Shown here: one piece after another, positions 1 to 12,313 of the stretch
Layout of the letters: each line of letters opens with the position of its first letter
How positions within the stretch are numbered: the stretch's first letter is position 1
Made by a program: the position numbers and the translations under genes
NCBI GenBank assembly: GCA_006384855.1
Contig: VCJN01001942.1
Coordinates: 124,001 to 188,000 of the forward strand
Reading direction: 5' to 3'
Length of the DNA stretch: 64,000 nucleotides
DNA from: Tetraselmis striata
Taxonomy: Eukaryota > Chlorophyta > Chlorodendrophyceae > Chlorodendrales > Chlorodendraceae
The notes under the pieces: generated by a model
Seen by the model: the letters and a program-made list of their open reading frames with translations, nothing else
Told to the model about the DNA's origin: nothing
Databases searched by the model: none

Positions 1-849
1 CACACCCCGACGGCAAGCATGGCATCGCCGACAGAAGTAGAGACAGTCAGATAGCAGGTTGTCGAACTTGGCTGGCGGGGTGGTCGCGACAGAACGGCGT
101 GCTACTATGTCCGGAGCAGCGCCCAACTATCACGAATAATGTACAACACAGGATGTCGCACCGGTCTCTACGATGACGCCCCGGCCGGTCTGTAGAACTT
201 CCGTGCCGGGACAACTGCTGCTGATATCGCGCTCACTGGAGGTTGACCTGCACCTTTCTCAGACTTCACGAGCAGCTGAATATCTCACGGCAGACTTGGC
301 CCCGCCTTTCGGCGAGACAGCTTCAGGTGGGCTGGCCCGCTCTCTGATGAGCTTCGGCTAGGACGCTAGGGTTGCAAGCCGACTGAGAGAGCTGCCGCAG
401 CGACGTGAGACGGTCCCGGTTTTATGTACTCGTAACGACCCCTGTTGGCCAACGGCGCCTCTGCAAACGGACCGCCCGCACGGCAGCGCGTGCAATGACT
501 CGCAATTTTCTGTGGGTGCAACGCCGTCTGACAGGCTCACGAGTTTTGCTGACAAGTCGTCTGGAGCTTCCTGCGACGATTGCTGGCGCCCGTCGTCGTC
601 CCACTCGCGCAGTCACTGTTGATAACCATGCGCGCCTGTCAACGGCCTTGCGCGACAACGACCGACGCGTCGGTTATTGCGCCCGGAGCGCGCAGGCTCA
701 GCGGCGCGTACCTGTACCGTACTCGACGGGTACTGTACGAGTACCTGTTGTACTTACGGGTATCGGTAAATCGATGATACAGTAGTATACAGATTAGACT
801 ATAAATATAGTAGGGTTGTTGGATACATGAGCTAGACGCAACATTCAAG
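1..849. other. No gene recognised
   Basis: No conserved protein or RNA is recognisable on either strand. Positions 700-770 contain closely spaced GTAC cores (several within about 60 bases), like the clusters seen between divergent genes elsewhere in the window. The short open frames here overlap on both strands and have no recognisable motifs. Confidence 0.5.
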
Positions 850-1790
850 AAATCCACACAGAAATCCAGAAGGAAATCCAGAAGGAAATCCAGCTACGGG
901 CCAACAGAGGCAGGAACCGCCATGGTGGCCTCCGACCACGCATCGCCACCAGCCAGCCGCCGCTCCACGCAGTAGGGACGCTCTCCCCAGCACACAATCC
1001 CGGGCCACTCCAATAGCGGCACTAGGCCGAATGTAATGTGAAGGCGCCGACAGGAAAGGAGCTTCGAAGTTGAGGTCTCGCAGCAAGGAGCGGAAGTGGG
1101 GGGGGTCCAACCCAGAACGCCAGATGCGCCGCTAGCTCGGTCGCGTCCTTTTCCGCCAAACGTAGAACGCCTTCTTCCCCAGCACAACATCCCGGGCCAC
1201 TCCAATAGCGGCACTAGGCCGAATGTAATGTGGAGGCGCCGACATGACAGGAAGGGAGAAAGTGCTCAACGAGTAGGGAATGCAGAGCCGACCGGGCCAG
1301 CAACGACGTAAGACGCCGGTGTCCAGCGCGCTTTGTTCCGCCCAGCGCCAGATCCGCCGCCAGCTCGGTCGCGTCCCCTTCCGCCGAACGTAGAACTCCC
1401 TTCCCAGCACAACATCCCGGGCCACTCCAATAGCGGCACTAGACCGAATGTAATGTGGAGGCGCCGGCAGGACAGGAAGGGAGAGGGTGTTCAAAGAACA
1501 GCGAACAGGGACTTGACCGGACCATCAACGACGTAAGACGCCGGTGTCCAGCGCGCTTTGTTCCGCCCAGCGCCAAATCCGCCGCCAGCTCGGTCGCGTC
1601 CCCTTCCGCCGAACGTAGAACTCCCTTCCCAGCACAACATCCCGGGCCACTCCAATAGCGGCACTAGGCCGAATGTAATGTGGAGGCGCCGACAGGACAG
1701 GAAGGGAGAGGGTGCTCAAAGAACAGCGAACGGGGACTTGACCGGACCAGCAACGACGTAAGACGCCGGTGTCCAGCTCACACTGCTCCT
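850..1790. repeat. 225-bp tandem repeat, about four units
   Basis: A block beginning AGCACAACATCCCGGG starts at 1181, 1406 and 1631, exactly 225 bp apart. A diverged first copy begins near 989, 192 bp before the second. Each unit also carries AATAGCGGCACTAGGCC, TGTAATGTGGAGGCGCC and, at its end, GACGTAAGACGCCGGTG. The last two units are almost identical, so the array is recent or homogenised. Because 225 is divisible by three, the same frame stays open through several units on the minus strand as a 75-residue period. No homology supports that frame as a protein. Confidence 0.85.
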
Positions 1791-2800
1791 CCGCGGCAGT
1801 GGCAGCACGGGCGGGGCTAAGGCAACCAAGGCGCCACCCGTGCACGATCCCCGCCCCCATCCCCGGCCGGGGGTGGAGGCGGAGGAAGGGCCCGCGATTC
1901 CGAGGGCCGAGGACGGTCGTCGGGCCCGCCCAGGCGGCGGTGGGTGGGAACCCGCACGAGGCGGGACGGGCGACTATAGTCACATGACCTAGCTGTAAAA
2001 GGCGATCAGGAAATCAAAGATTACAAAGATTAGACTTCTTTATGAGGCAGCGATACGCTCTCGTGCCGTCACCAAGCTCGTGACTCCGAGGAAATCTCTT
2101 GCGCGTCAGGCCTCCAGGTGAGCCTAGGTGGTGCACCGACTGCCCCGCGATGAGAAGGCACCGAATCCGCGGCGAAGCGTGCGACACCCCCTTACTTGCT
2201 CATCTCACCCACTGTGCTAAAGGCTATGCCCTTGTACTCATACATGTCCAAGATGTCTCGAGGTGGGCCTTACTGTCCCGGCTCCGTGCTGTGTCACGCC
2301 GCATCCCGCACTGCCAGCACCCCCGTTGCATGTCGCCGAACAGGGTGCGCTCAAATAACTGATCCACAGCCGTAGCCCCGGGCACCGTGGTGTATTTGAC
2401 CATGTACCGCATATATAGTCTTCGACTCTAGCAGCGTGGGATTCAAGCTCCGGGAATTATGGCTCCCGGTCACGACGTTAAACGCCGGGACTCCGGGAGG
2501 GTCGGAGGGAGATCTCCGCGTCCGGCACCGGGTCCTTGAGTCCATCCATGGGCACCGTGTTGCCGAGAGGCACTGCCTGCTGGAACATATCATCCACCCC
2601 CCAACGAACGGATGCCTAGATCGTGAACACAGTGATCACGAAAGGGGTCCGCGATAGCATCGTGTTGTACACGCCAGTGAGCGTCTCCACGTGCCGGCAT
2701 GTCAATGAGCGCGTCGCCATAGAGGTCGAAAGTGACGGGGTTGTGCTCTGTCGAGGGCAGAATGATCTAAAGCTCCCAACCACCGGGGCCATGCATGGGC
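1791..2800. other. No gene recognised
   Basis: GC-rich sequence following the tandem repeat. Open frames overlap on both strands and show no recognisable domain. The right part may include further decayed sequence of the remnant that starts near 2.8 kb, but no frame stays open long enough to support a call. Confidence 0.4.
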
Positions 2801-2819
2801 TAGGTAGAAAAACGTACCA

Positions 2820-3812
2820 GGCAACGACCTCCCGCCAGTCCTATGGAGTCATGGCCGTCCGCATGGCTGACGCCGCGTCGAGCTGGCCGAATAAGATCCG
2901 CTCCGTGATAGGGAGAGTGCCCACCTCATTCTGAAGCCGAGAGTTGCTGGCTTGGTTCAGGATTCCACCAGCTTCTTGTGCGAGACCGACGCAGCCTCCG
3001 TCTCCCGCTCCATCACGCGGGCGTCTGTATCGCTGAGGTGGCTAGCCGTAGCCACCTGCATGCGCCGCCACGCCTCGCACACCGCGGCGGCGGCGTAGCT
3101 TGCCGAGCCACGAGCGTCGTTGAGGGCAAAGTGATCGTACTGACGGGCGGAAGAAGTTGCGTTGAAGCTGCCTTGGCCAAGCATGTACTCAACTGTGGGT
3201 CAAAGAAACCGGGGGTGGGGTATTGGTGTCGGAATTTATGTGTAGTCAAGAACCTTGGGAGGATGTCGTCCATGCCACCGATCAAGGCGCCGTCATCATG
3301 AACGATATCCATATGCAGCGGATGCTAGCACCCTTCAACCGAGAGGGGAGGTGAAGCATGCTGCGCCTTGGCCATGTCCATGCCGTGACAAGGACTGTAT
3401 CCTCGCTCAAAGTCTCCGCCTCCGCTGCTTCGGGGTCAGGATTGCCTGGGTCGTGCAAGAGCTCTACAAGGGAGTCGGTGACCACCGGAGTGGTGTTGGT
3501 ACCGTATGTGGAGAGATCAAGAGACCCCTATAGCCCTTGCTCGAGCGCCGCGAGCATGGTGGCATCCACCGCCTCCGCGAAGGCCTTCACCTCGGACGGG
3601 AGGCAATTGCGGAGCCAATGCATGCAATCCTTGAGCATGGGCCATGTGCGGTGATATGATGCAGGGCATGGGTGTACCCACGGCTGGCCTTTGCGGACAT
3701 GAGCTTGCTCAAGCTGGCGTCCACCTCCTCGTGCAGCTCCTCCGCCTTGCCGCGGTACTGGCACGGAGCAGGAAGCTAATAATGATATCTCATGATAGTG
3801 ACTTAGGATCAA
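2820..3812 (-). pseudogene. Decayed coding segment, unknown protein
   Basis: Reading leftward from 3812, one minus frame runs to about 3282 and is interrupted by a single TAG near 3527. The two halves flank that stop directly, around SEVKAFAEAVDAT and VTDSLVELLHDPGNPD. Protein-like sequence then continues in other frames: GGMDDILPRFLTTHKF (about 3312-3160), then a block from 3184 to 2957 containing AVCEAWRRMQVATAS, then NSRLQNEVGTLPITERI (about 2955-2840). The composition looks coding, with mixed hydrophobic and charged residues, but the frame changes at least twice. I do not recognise the family. The best reading is a gene or mobile element that has accumulated frameshifts and stops. Chance open frames remain possible. 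Confidence 0.3.
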
Positions 3813-3874
3813 CCTTATCTACCGTAGATGAGAGACAAAGCGGCGATTCGTCCGACAGCGATGACGACTACTGA

Positions 3875-5148
3875 CGATGTTAATGTTCGTCCCTGCAGTC
3901 CATTGATACTCGTCCGCCGTATGATGCGCGCGCTGTACAGTGCTACTCACTGAGTATCGCATCGGTACGAGTATAATAATAATTCACGGATATACTGCGG
4001 ATTATCCGGAATTACTTGGTACGCGAATCAATCATGATATGACGACAACTACGGCGCTCGGCTGAATTCGAGTACGAGGTCTCGTACCTCGTACCGGTAT
4101 AGAACGGGTAATATAGAGAATCCTGCGTTTTTTTGGTAACTACGACCATCGCGCGCCGCGGCCTGGTTGACGACTATGTCCTCTGATGGGTCCTCCTGCT
4201 GGTCTTCCTTGGTTCTTTTTCGGTTCTTTATTTTTGGTGTAGCAGTGTTGCATGTTTAGATGATTGATTTCGAACCTGCGTTTCTGTGTTACTCCTAGCA
4301 CATGTAATCATCACCAGCGCATTGCCTGCTCTAGCGCGACCTCTTCCTCATCAACGGGCCAAAGCGCGTTCACTTTGTCTACCCGGAGTCGATATCGTCC
4401 GGGCGATAGATAATGCCTACCGAACCTGTCTTGCCCGCTATACAGCTTGTCAAGACAGCAGGATACTTTAACCCCAGTGTTGGTTGTAAGCTGCTGTTAT
4501 TATCATGTAGATAATCACTGCCATTCCGTGCATATCTATTTCTGTCTCGCACGTATGATGGCCGGGCAAGAGCAGCGATCACAAATCGTGGGCACGGAGC
4601 TTGTCTGTAACATATATCTTATTCGACATGACAGCAAAGTGAGCCTGAGAGTGCTCATGGACGATGGCGATAAACACTGGCCGTACACTAGCACTCACGG
4701 CAGCACCGGGGTAGACTTCCGTGAAGTGTCTCCCATGTTTCCCGTGCAAAAGCATTCAACGACGTGTGTTGTTTGAGCATGTAAGGCGCAAAGCTTCACC
4801 GCATGTAGTAATCATATGTATCACAGGGTACAAAAAGCGGGCGTGTAACTCGCAATAGCAGCGCCCAAACTTGACCCACATCACAACGCTTGGCAGCGTT
4901 ATAAGTTGGCGTCACTTTTGGGGGGAAATGCACTCCATTTGCCCATGATGACTTCGCTGCGCCACAGGTTGCAGTATACCATGGGCCCTTTCTTAGCAAT
5001 GGCCTCTTGTTGGTTTGGTGGGACCGATGTATGGCATTCAGTGCTCGAGTGCCTAAGCAGCTGCTGTACATGTGTGGCAGACTACTGGCACCAGGGGAAT
5101 ACTGGCGTACATTCTGCGATGGCCGTTTAAAAGAGACCGCAGCCTATA
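3875..5148. other. Intergenic, no gene recognised
   Basis: No conserved product is seen on either strand. The 3.9-4.1 kb part is rich in TA, CG and GTAC-containing words. A plus-strand open frame at 4447-4776 has no recognisable motif and no splice-supported extension. Confidence 0.45.
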
Positions 5149-7518
5149 TCAGTCATCTGAGTCTGAGTCCATTGCGAAGGCTGAGAGGCCGGCCGCCGGT
5201 TTGCCTGGTTTCTTCATAGGCAGGCCAGGACGTACCCCCGCTTTCCGTGGCATCGCCATCGACCCGAGCCTCCCGCCTCGTGTCGGGGGCTTGCTGCCCG
5301 CACCTAGGCTGAACGCCATCATAGGTTTCTGCTCGGTGCTCGCAGGGGTGGGAACCTGGCCGTCAGACCTCAAATCTGCTGGCGCTTGACCGGTGTCTGC
5401 GGACAAAAAATGGTGTGATCAGCGAACATCGGCACTGATGCAGCACTTGGGCGCCCGATTTAAACTCTAACGCGAGGCAATGGGATACACACACCGGCAG
5501 CTGTGGACGCGGTTGGGCAGGTACCGCTGGAGGGAGGCGGCGGCGGCGGCGGCGGCGCCGATGGCAGTGGCGGCATCGGTTGCGCGGCCGGGTGACCGTC
5601 CCGTTGCTGCGCGCGGAGAATCCTGGGTGAAGGCAAGCAGACAGGAGTTCAGCCAAAAGGTGCAGAAATCCCATGTGTGCGTCTGGCGATGCACTGTCAA
5701 CACTCCACGTAGCCCGCCCCCATGTCAAAGCCAGTCACCCGGAAGTGATATATCGACAGGACCCTCCAAAGAGCATCAACAACCTACCCATACCCTAAGC
5801 TCATACCCACAAATAGCAGCTTCAATATAGACACCGCCTTTTTACACGGGTGCCCGCGCGATGTTCGCACCGTTTCCTATTCATCTATAAGAACTCGCTC
5901 TACGTGGCCCAACTCTAAACAAAGCACCCCAGGGACCGTACCAAAGTTTTTTGTGAAATTATCGGCACCCCAATTGTGGTTGTGGGGGCAAAAAAAAGAG
6001 GCTGATTTATCGGTGCGCCGGCATCCGTATGCATGCTTAATGTCTCGCCGACATATTCCCCACTCACGGTCCCTCACCTAATATCCAGGGTGGCATTTTT
6101 CGCCAAGCCAGAAACACAGGGAGACATCTGTGGGAAAGTGTACGCACTGCTGATTCAGCTTGTCCATCTCCTTTTGCACGCGCTTCTTCTCCCGCTTCTC
6201 TTTGTCGCCTCTTTGTCGCTCCGACTGCATCTGCTTCATCTCTATCAACCGCTGGGCGGCCCAAGGCGAGGGTGGCCAGCAGCGCGGCCAGTCAGCGCCC
6301 ACCAACCCAACACCGCCGGCAGCTCAATCGGGCCGCATAGCTGAATGTACAAGCTAAGCATCAAGGGCACAGCAGCGCGTCACCTTCTTATGGTGATGGT
6401 CGTATGAGCTCAAGTGGGTCTCCAGCTCCATGGCGGTCTTGTATTGCTTGTGGCACAACTGGGGATACATGTACACACGGGCGCGGCTCAGAGCAAGGGC
6501 GCGAGCACAGTGCGGCGGCGCGCACCCACTCTGGCCGCTGACCGCACAGGCGGGGAACGCCGTGCCGCCGACAGGCTCACCTCGCAGTAGAAGGTGCTCA
6601 GTTCCTCCTTCACGGTCTCCTTTATCTTCTCCTGCCGCGCTGCTTTTGCCTTCCGCCGCCAACACGCAAGTGTTCAGGGCAGGATGCGCGGCCGGGCATG
6701 CCTTGACATGAACATGCCCGCTGCAGGTGCAGCCCATGCAGCATAGCATATCCCGTTGCTTCACCGGCCCACCGCTTTATAGGACGCACCTCCCGTTCCC
6801 GCGACTGCTCCTCTGTCTCCTCCAGCTGCACCTCGCTGTCCAGCTTCCGGCGCGTCACGTTCTCCTCGTTGGTGTAAAACTGGTCCTGCTCCGCCTTGCC
6901 GACCCCAAACCTGCACATGCAGCGCGGGCACATGCGACCATTTGCATGAGTGTAGACTTGGGAGAGGCATCGGTGGGAGCTGTTGGGGTCGGATGGCACT
7001 CCGCTGCCACTGGGTGCCGTACCGCATGCACCCATCCGCCCCGCCGCCGCGCAGCGGGTCCACGCGGCCCTGCAATTCACGGCCCAGGCCCCTGCCAGAG
7101 GACCAGCCCATCTTCAGTAGCATCCGGTACCCTGGGTTCGTCTCCGGAATGGGGGTATCGTATGACGCGATGGTGATCCCATCCGTGTTCAGGGTCTGCT
7201 GCGGCGCGCTGTTGATGGGGAGTCGGAAGTCCTCGCCCTCCGCTATGCTGGCCTCTATCTTCGCCAGCTCCTGCTCAGCCTGCGCCGCAGGTGCAGTCAT
7301 CGCGCAGCAGCTCAGCGCCCCCTCCATGCGCCAGCGTGTTCCATCTCAACCTGCCCGCGGCAGCGCTGATCAAGACCGCCGCGCTCGCGCTTCGACAGCC
7401 AACTCTCAGGGTCGCAGCTTACCAGGTGCGCGGCGGAAAACTCCTTGCCTCGGCCTGCTGCTAGTTTGGGATCCGCCACCAAAGGGCCAGCGAACCCGAG
7501 GCCCCGGGTCTCATCCAT
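5149..7518 (-). CDS. G-patch and C2H2 zinc-finger protein, GPATCH8-like
   Basis: Eight exons on the minus strand join in phase: 7518-7351, 7279-7023, 6910-6790, 6631-6581, 6458-6384, 6251-6148, 5622-5495 and 5396-5149. They give 383 residues. A G-patch lies at about residues 105-133, with GWSSGRGLGRELQGR as its core. It is followed by NEENVTRRKLD and LEETEE, typical of this family. A U1-type finger is split across exons 4 and 5 (C198, C201, H214, H220; FYCELCHKQY...THLSSYDHHHKK). A basic coiled coil (EMKQMQSERQRGDKEK) and a proline-rich exon follow, and the protein ends in acidic DSDSDD. G-patch proteins of this type bind nucleic acid and activate DEAH helicases in RNA processing; that role here is inferred. 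The acceptor of exon 4 could instead lie at 6649 (six more residues). Divergent from the carrier gene at 8569. Confidence 0.88.
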
Positions 7519-8568
7519 GGTGACAGCCAGGCCACGTGTCTAGTTTGGAAGGCTCCGCTTGGGGCCTCGGACAAGTCACACACACCCGCACACCGTCCTG
7601 GCCGCAGCTGTTGTGTATGGTAATGCGGACTTTGCCGTGCTGCTGGAGTGAGGGAGGCACAGCAAGACGGAGAGGGAGACGCTGGCTTCGCGCGGGTATC
7701 TGATATACAGGCCGGCCGAGTCCAAGTGGTGGACGCAGTGTTGACGAGAGCCTTCACCGCTGCACATACTCGCTACCCCACCACCCCTCCACGGAGGAGG
7801 TAGTTGATAGTCGACAAGGGGGCAGCAGGCCAGCAGGCAGCGCGGTTTGTTATTGACAGTCGCATTAGCCTCAGTTCCGTCCGGCGAGTTCGAGGCAGTT
7901 GCACTTCTCCATGCCAACCCCGCGATTGTTTGATAGTATGGTACCGGGTAAACATCGTACCAGCATTCCGCAAAATAAGATGATGCGCGGATGCGGCCAA
8001 TTCTGCATGAACTCCTGGATAACTCGGGATTTCTCGAATTGCAATTCCATCCAAGGACCAGGAAAAAACCATCCGAGGACCAGACGACCAGTATTCCGGG
8101 TAGCTGTTTACCGCGGTACATACTCGTACCAGCTGGACGGATGGTACTGTAGCAACCAGTTGTACTGTAGTCGCGGCTGTCGCTGCGAGCACCAGCACAG
8201 TACCCATGTGCCAGTACTGCTGCGCGCATCCCCGTCATGCCGCTGCCTGGCTGTTACTGGTACCCGTGAGCAGTTCCTGCTGCTGATTGACGATGCATCG
8301 CGCACGTGTGCCAATAATATCATCCAGATCATCATATCAGCAGGCGACGTGCGCCATCGAGCGCAGTCGCGCTCGCGACCCCAGCGCAGCAGCCGCAGCG
8401 CATACGGGGCAGCACAGGGCATGCCAGCACTTGGAGGATGCCGACACCGGGCGATGTGGGGATTGCGATCGGAACAGATTGGCGGGTCACTATAGCGACT
8501 GGCTCGGCAGCATTCCTGCACACATCCAGCACTACACCTCCCTGACTGAGCATCGAGGCAGTTCCGCG
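7519..8568. promoter_or_regulatory. Bidirectional intergenic region with GTAC cluster
   Basis: This 1,050-bp gap separates two divergently transcribed genes and must hold both promoters. About seven GTAC cores fall between 8105 and 8265, roughly 300-460 bp before the carrier start. GTAC is the core bound by SBP-domain transcription factors in plants and green algae, but binding here is speculative. No TATA box can be assigned with confidence. Confidence 0.35.
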
Positions 8569-10793
8569 ATGGGTGGCTCTGTGGTGGCGAAGACTCCAGG
8601 GCCGGGGGATCAGCGCAAGCGGGCGCTGCACGACGCGGTCGCCGGTGCCGTCAGTGGCTGCGTCGCGCGCTTTGTGGTCGGCCCACTCGACGTGCTGAAA
8701 ATACGGTTCCAGGTGCAGACGGAGCCAGTCTCACGCGCAGCTGGCAAACTGGCGACTGGCGGTGGAGCGGGGCCGAAGTACACCGGTATGGGGCAAGCGC
8801 TCGTCACGATTGTCAAGGAGGAGGGCATCACGGTGAGTGGCCCGACGGAGAGAGGGTTCTCCCGGGAGCGCCCATGCTGCCACGGGTGTATACCACGGGC
8901 ACGCACAGGCAAGCCGTGGCCACCTGTAGGCCCAGCAGTCCTTGGCCAGAGTCGCACATGCCCAAGCAGAGGCATATCAATACACACACTGAGGCAACTT
9001 GCGGCAGGTTGTCGGGACTATGTTGCGTGACGGATTGCAAACCCCCCCCCCCCCTCCGGGGGGATCCACCACCCCGGTCTACTAAGCCCATTTCGCTGTC
9101 GTGTGCGCCTGCAGGCGCTTTGGCGGGGAATGATCCCCGGGCAGCTGCTCACCGTACCCTACTGCTCCATTCAGTTCGTGACTGCACACCAGGCCAAGGC
9201 TCTCGCCAAGCGCACTGGAATGCTGGGTATGTTGGCATAGTGTGGACACAGCGGTTCTGTCCCCCATCGCATTAATGCCGCCTTGGTGACCTCCCTGTGA
9301 GTAAGCATTGAGCCGAGCACCAAGCTGTTGCTGAGTCTGTGTTGTTGCTGGCTGCGGTGCGCTCCTTCTGCATCGCCCACCAGATACACCGTTTGGGCCG
9401 GCAGTCTCCTACCTGAGCGGGGCCACAGCGGGCGTTGCCGCCACAATTGGGTCGTACCCCTTCGACTTGTTGCGGACAAGACTGGCCGCCCAGGGCGAGC
9501 CCAGGGTGTAGACCTTGCCCTGCCCGCAGATACGCTGTCCTGCTGCACCTCTTGCTATCAGGCAGTGTGTGGACATTGTGGCATTTATACTGCCCATTAC
9601 TTGTCGTGTGCAGGTCTACAAGAATATGATGGATGCAGGTCGCGACATACTAAAGCAGAAGGGTTTCCGCGGGCTATACTGCGGCCTCAAGTAGGCCACA
9701 ATCCCCGCGTGGTCGCCTGATAACGCTCTATGTGTGTGTGTGTGTGTGTGTGTGTTATTCGCAATGACACGTGCTGCTGCGAGTCTTCCGCCGCCGCTCG
9801 TTGACACCTCTGCCGCTGCGCTGCTGACCTAAGGCCAACTCTCCTGGAGATCATCCCATACGCTGCGCTGCAGTTCGGCCTGTATGACACGTTTAACACC
9901 GGCATGACGGAGGCGCGGGTGCGCGCACACCCAGCCCACCGCTGTTTAGCGCTCGTTTGCTTGGTCGAATTTCTTGGCTAGCGCATCGTCTCCCGCCATC
10001 ATCTTCTGACTTGCCGACTGATGCCCCCCCCCCTCCTCCCTCCCCCCCTCTCCTCCAGTACCGCGCAATGGCCTCCATGACCTGGCAAAAGCCACCAGAT
10101 CGGCAAAACATGCCGCCCAATCCGGCACAGCAGTAGGCGCCTTGACACCCCAGCCTCCTGCCAACAGACCCTAGCTAGGGTTTCCTAAGCGCATCCTCAG
10201 AATGCCGGACTTTGCTCAGGTTTCTGTGCGGCTTCCTGTCTGGGGTGTGCTCCAAGCTGGGCACGCACCCACTGGACGTCGCGAAGAAGAGATACCAGGT
10301 GGCGGGTCTGCAGCGGAGCATAGTGTATGGGGCACGCATTGATGCGAGCGTCACCAAGTCCCTCGGGCGCTGCCTGTACAACGTAAGCCCCCCCTTCCCC
10401 CCCCCCCCCCCAGCTCGTGTCCAGATAGTGTGGCAGATACTATGCATTTGCCGTTTACAATCGTTCCAGGCCTGGCACTGTCCAAAAGCCCTGCATTCGA
10501 CAAGTCTTACTGTGTCCGCCAGATATGGAAGCACGAAGGTCTGAGGGGGCTCTACAAGGGGGCCACGCCCAGCATTTTGAAGGTGCGGTGCCTCCCGCGC
10601 GGTGGCCGGTAACAGAGCCTCCGCGCCTGCCACTGCCTCGCGGCTGTCGCGGGTTGATTCACAGACCTCTCTGCACTTGGCCGGCGTGCCAGCCGCTCAC
10701 GCCTGGGCTGCCCGGTGTCTCCAGGCTGCGCCTCAAGCCGCGGTCACCTTCTCCGTCTACGAGCTTGTGCTGCGGAAGCTGCAAGCATCATGA
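8569..10793 (+). CDS. Mitochondrial carrier, thiamine pyrophosphate carrier-like (SLC25A19/TPC1)
   Basis: Nine exons join in phase: 8569-8832, 9115-9226, 9405-9505, 9614-9690, 9834-9918, 10059-10132, 10220-10382, 10505-10582 and 10725-10793. They give 340 residues, slightly long for an SLC25 protein. The three carrier repeats are visible through their signatures [22 protein letters not shown] and [12 protein letters not shown], each followed by a G-rich half-repeat ([14 protein letters not shown]). Spacing and local matches ([18 protein letters not shown]) are closest to the thiamine pyrophosphate importer of the inner mitochondrial membrane. Substrate assignment remains an inference, since neighbouring subfamilies share these motifs. 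The small exon 10059-10132 is needed to restore phase between exons 5 and 7. The acceptor of exon 8 could be 10505 or 10523. Confidence 0.88.
9729..9755. repeat. (GT)n microsatellite in carrier intron 4
   Basis: About 13 GT dinucleotides run uninterrupted within the intron between 9690 and 9834. Confidence 0.9.
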
Positions 10794-10887
10794 CCAGCGG
10801 GCACCGCTGCGCCCACTCGTGCTAATTAGGCAGGGATGTAGATGAATCATGGTAGTTGATTCCGAACAGGGTAATAACTTCACGGTC

Positions 10888-10892
10888 TGTAA
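10888..10892 (+). terminator. TGTAA, possible polyadenylation signal
   Basis: TGTAA lies about 95 bases after the carrier stop codon. TGTAA is the usual poly(A) signal of chlorophyte algae. A five-base match alone is weak, and the meaning depends on the host being a green alga. Confidence 0.35.
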
Positions 10893-10899
10893 TATTATG

Positions 10900-12208
10900 T
10901 GCGCTGGCACCAGCGGTGATCTGCGCGGCAGCGGCGCTCCTTTCTTGCATCGCGGAATTCAGCCAGCGGTGCTGAATCGTATATAATATCAATACGAAAC
11001 GTCAGCAGGGTCACATTTCCGCTTGTTGTTCCGCTGCAGATGGTAGTAAGTCCTCATTTGACCCCTACAGGTTGGGCAGAGTCTTGCTCGGATTGACATT
11101 ATTCATCCCGAGGCGGCACGGTGCGGGCATCGGATTCGACCAAGTACGAGCGAGGGGTCCCGGCGCGGCAATGAGACAGTGCATTCTAGTAGAGACTTTT
11201 GTGTGCTCCCTCCCAATGAAGCGGTGGGGAGGGACTGCTGTGACAGTTGTCGTTGGTTGGTGATGAATTTGGGGGGGAGGAGAAGCAGTGAAAAATGCAT
11301 CAGGCATTTCCTTAGCGGTGCATTCCGGAGTGCCGCGCGGGCATTCGTGGCATGTCAGCATGTGCTGCGCCGCGCGGAGTCCGCGGTAACTGTCAAGGGA
11401 CTCTCAGCCCAGGGACGACAAGGGCTGCGGGGCTGCCAGTTGACTCTTAAGTATTCTGGGGGGGAAGTACACCCTGCGGGTTCTCCTGGCAGGCGCACCA
11501 GCCCTGATTCCGGAGGGCGCATGGGGCTCGGTGCGAGTGACTATGGCGCAGGGTTGGGGCGGGCACGTCACCGCCCTCACCCAGCGGGGCGGTGAAGAAA
11601 GACGGCGGTGCACTTCGTGGGGTACATGCAGTTTTCAATATATGGCGAACCAGGAAGGAACATCAGGCGGCCCCCCGTTCATACCCGCCAGCCTCACACC
11701 AACATTGCCTGTGCGGGAGATTGCGCATTGTCCCCGGGGGGGAGCCAAGGCAGGATGGGGTGACGGTCCACAACCTGGCCGAGCCATATCCGTCTGCATG
11801 CTCCGGGTATGAACGAAACGAGCGGGTTTCGACTTTGCGCGGTAGGCGGAGCGGCTAAATACGCACCCATTCAATCGATCAACTACCCAGAGCGACGGCT
11901 ACCGGCACAGCGCGGCTTCGCATCCCCCCCCCCCCCCCCCCCCTCTCCACCTCCTTCCTCTCTGGTCTCAAGACGGTGCAGTACCGGTAAGAACTTCCCC
12001 CAATCCTAAACAACACCCCACATCCCGTTGAGCAAGCATGCATTGTTGCGATGGAGTGCGGCCGGAGCTGCATGGACCCTCGCTGCCCCCCCCCCCCCCC
12101 CCCCCCCCGGCCCCGGGGGGAGGCTACACCCGGGGATACGCCGCTCCGAGTGCAGGAAGCCGAGCGGGTGAATGGACTTTCCGCCGCGTTTGCCAGGAGG
12201 CGCGCTAC
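10900..12208. other. Convergent intergenic region, no gene recognised
   Basis: The region lies between the 3' ends of the carrier (+) and uS19 (-). It contains C homopolymers at about 11927-11942 and 12087-12108. Several open frames of 60-140 codons overlap on both strands. None shows a recognisable domain, and I annotate none. Confidence 0.4.
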
Positions 12209-12213
12209 TTACA
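12209..12213 (-). terminator. TGTAA (minus strand) after uS19
   Basis: The reverse complement reads TGTAA about 100 bases downstream of the uS19 stop codon, a plausible chlorophyte-type poly(A) signal. The support is only motif and distance. Confidence 0.35.
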
Positions 12214-12313
12214 ACACAGCCGAGCGCCCTGTAGACGCGAGCGCTGGCGTGCCCGGAAGCCGAGCCCCCTGTCTGTCACTCTGCCCCCGCCCGCGCGCAA
12301 GTGTCAGGTGTGT

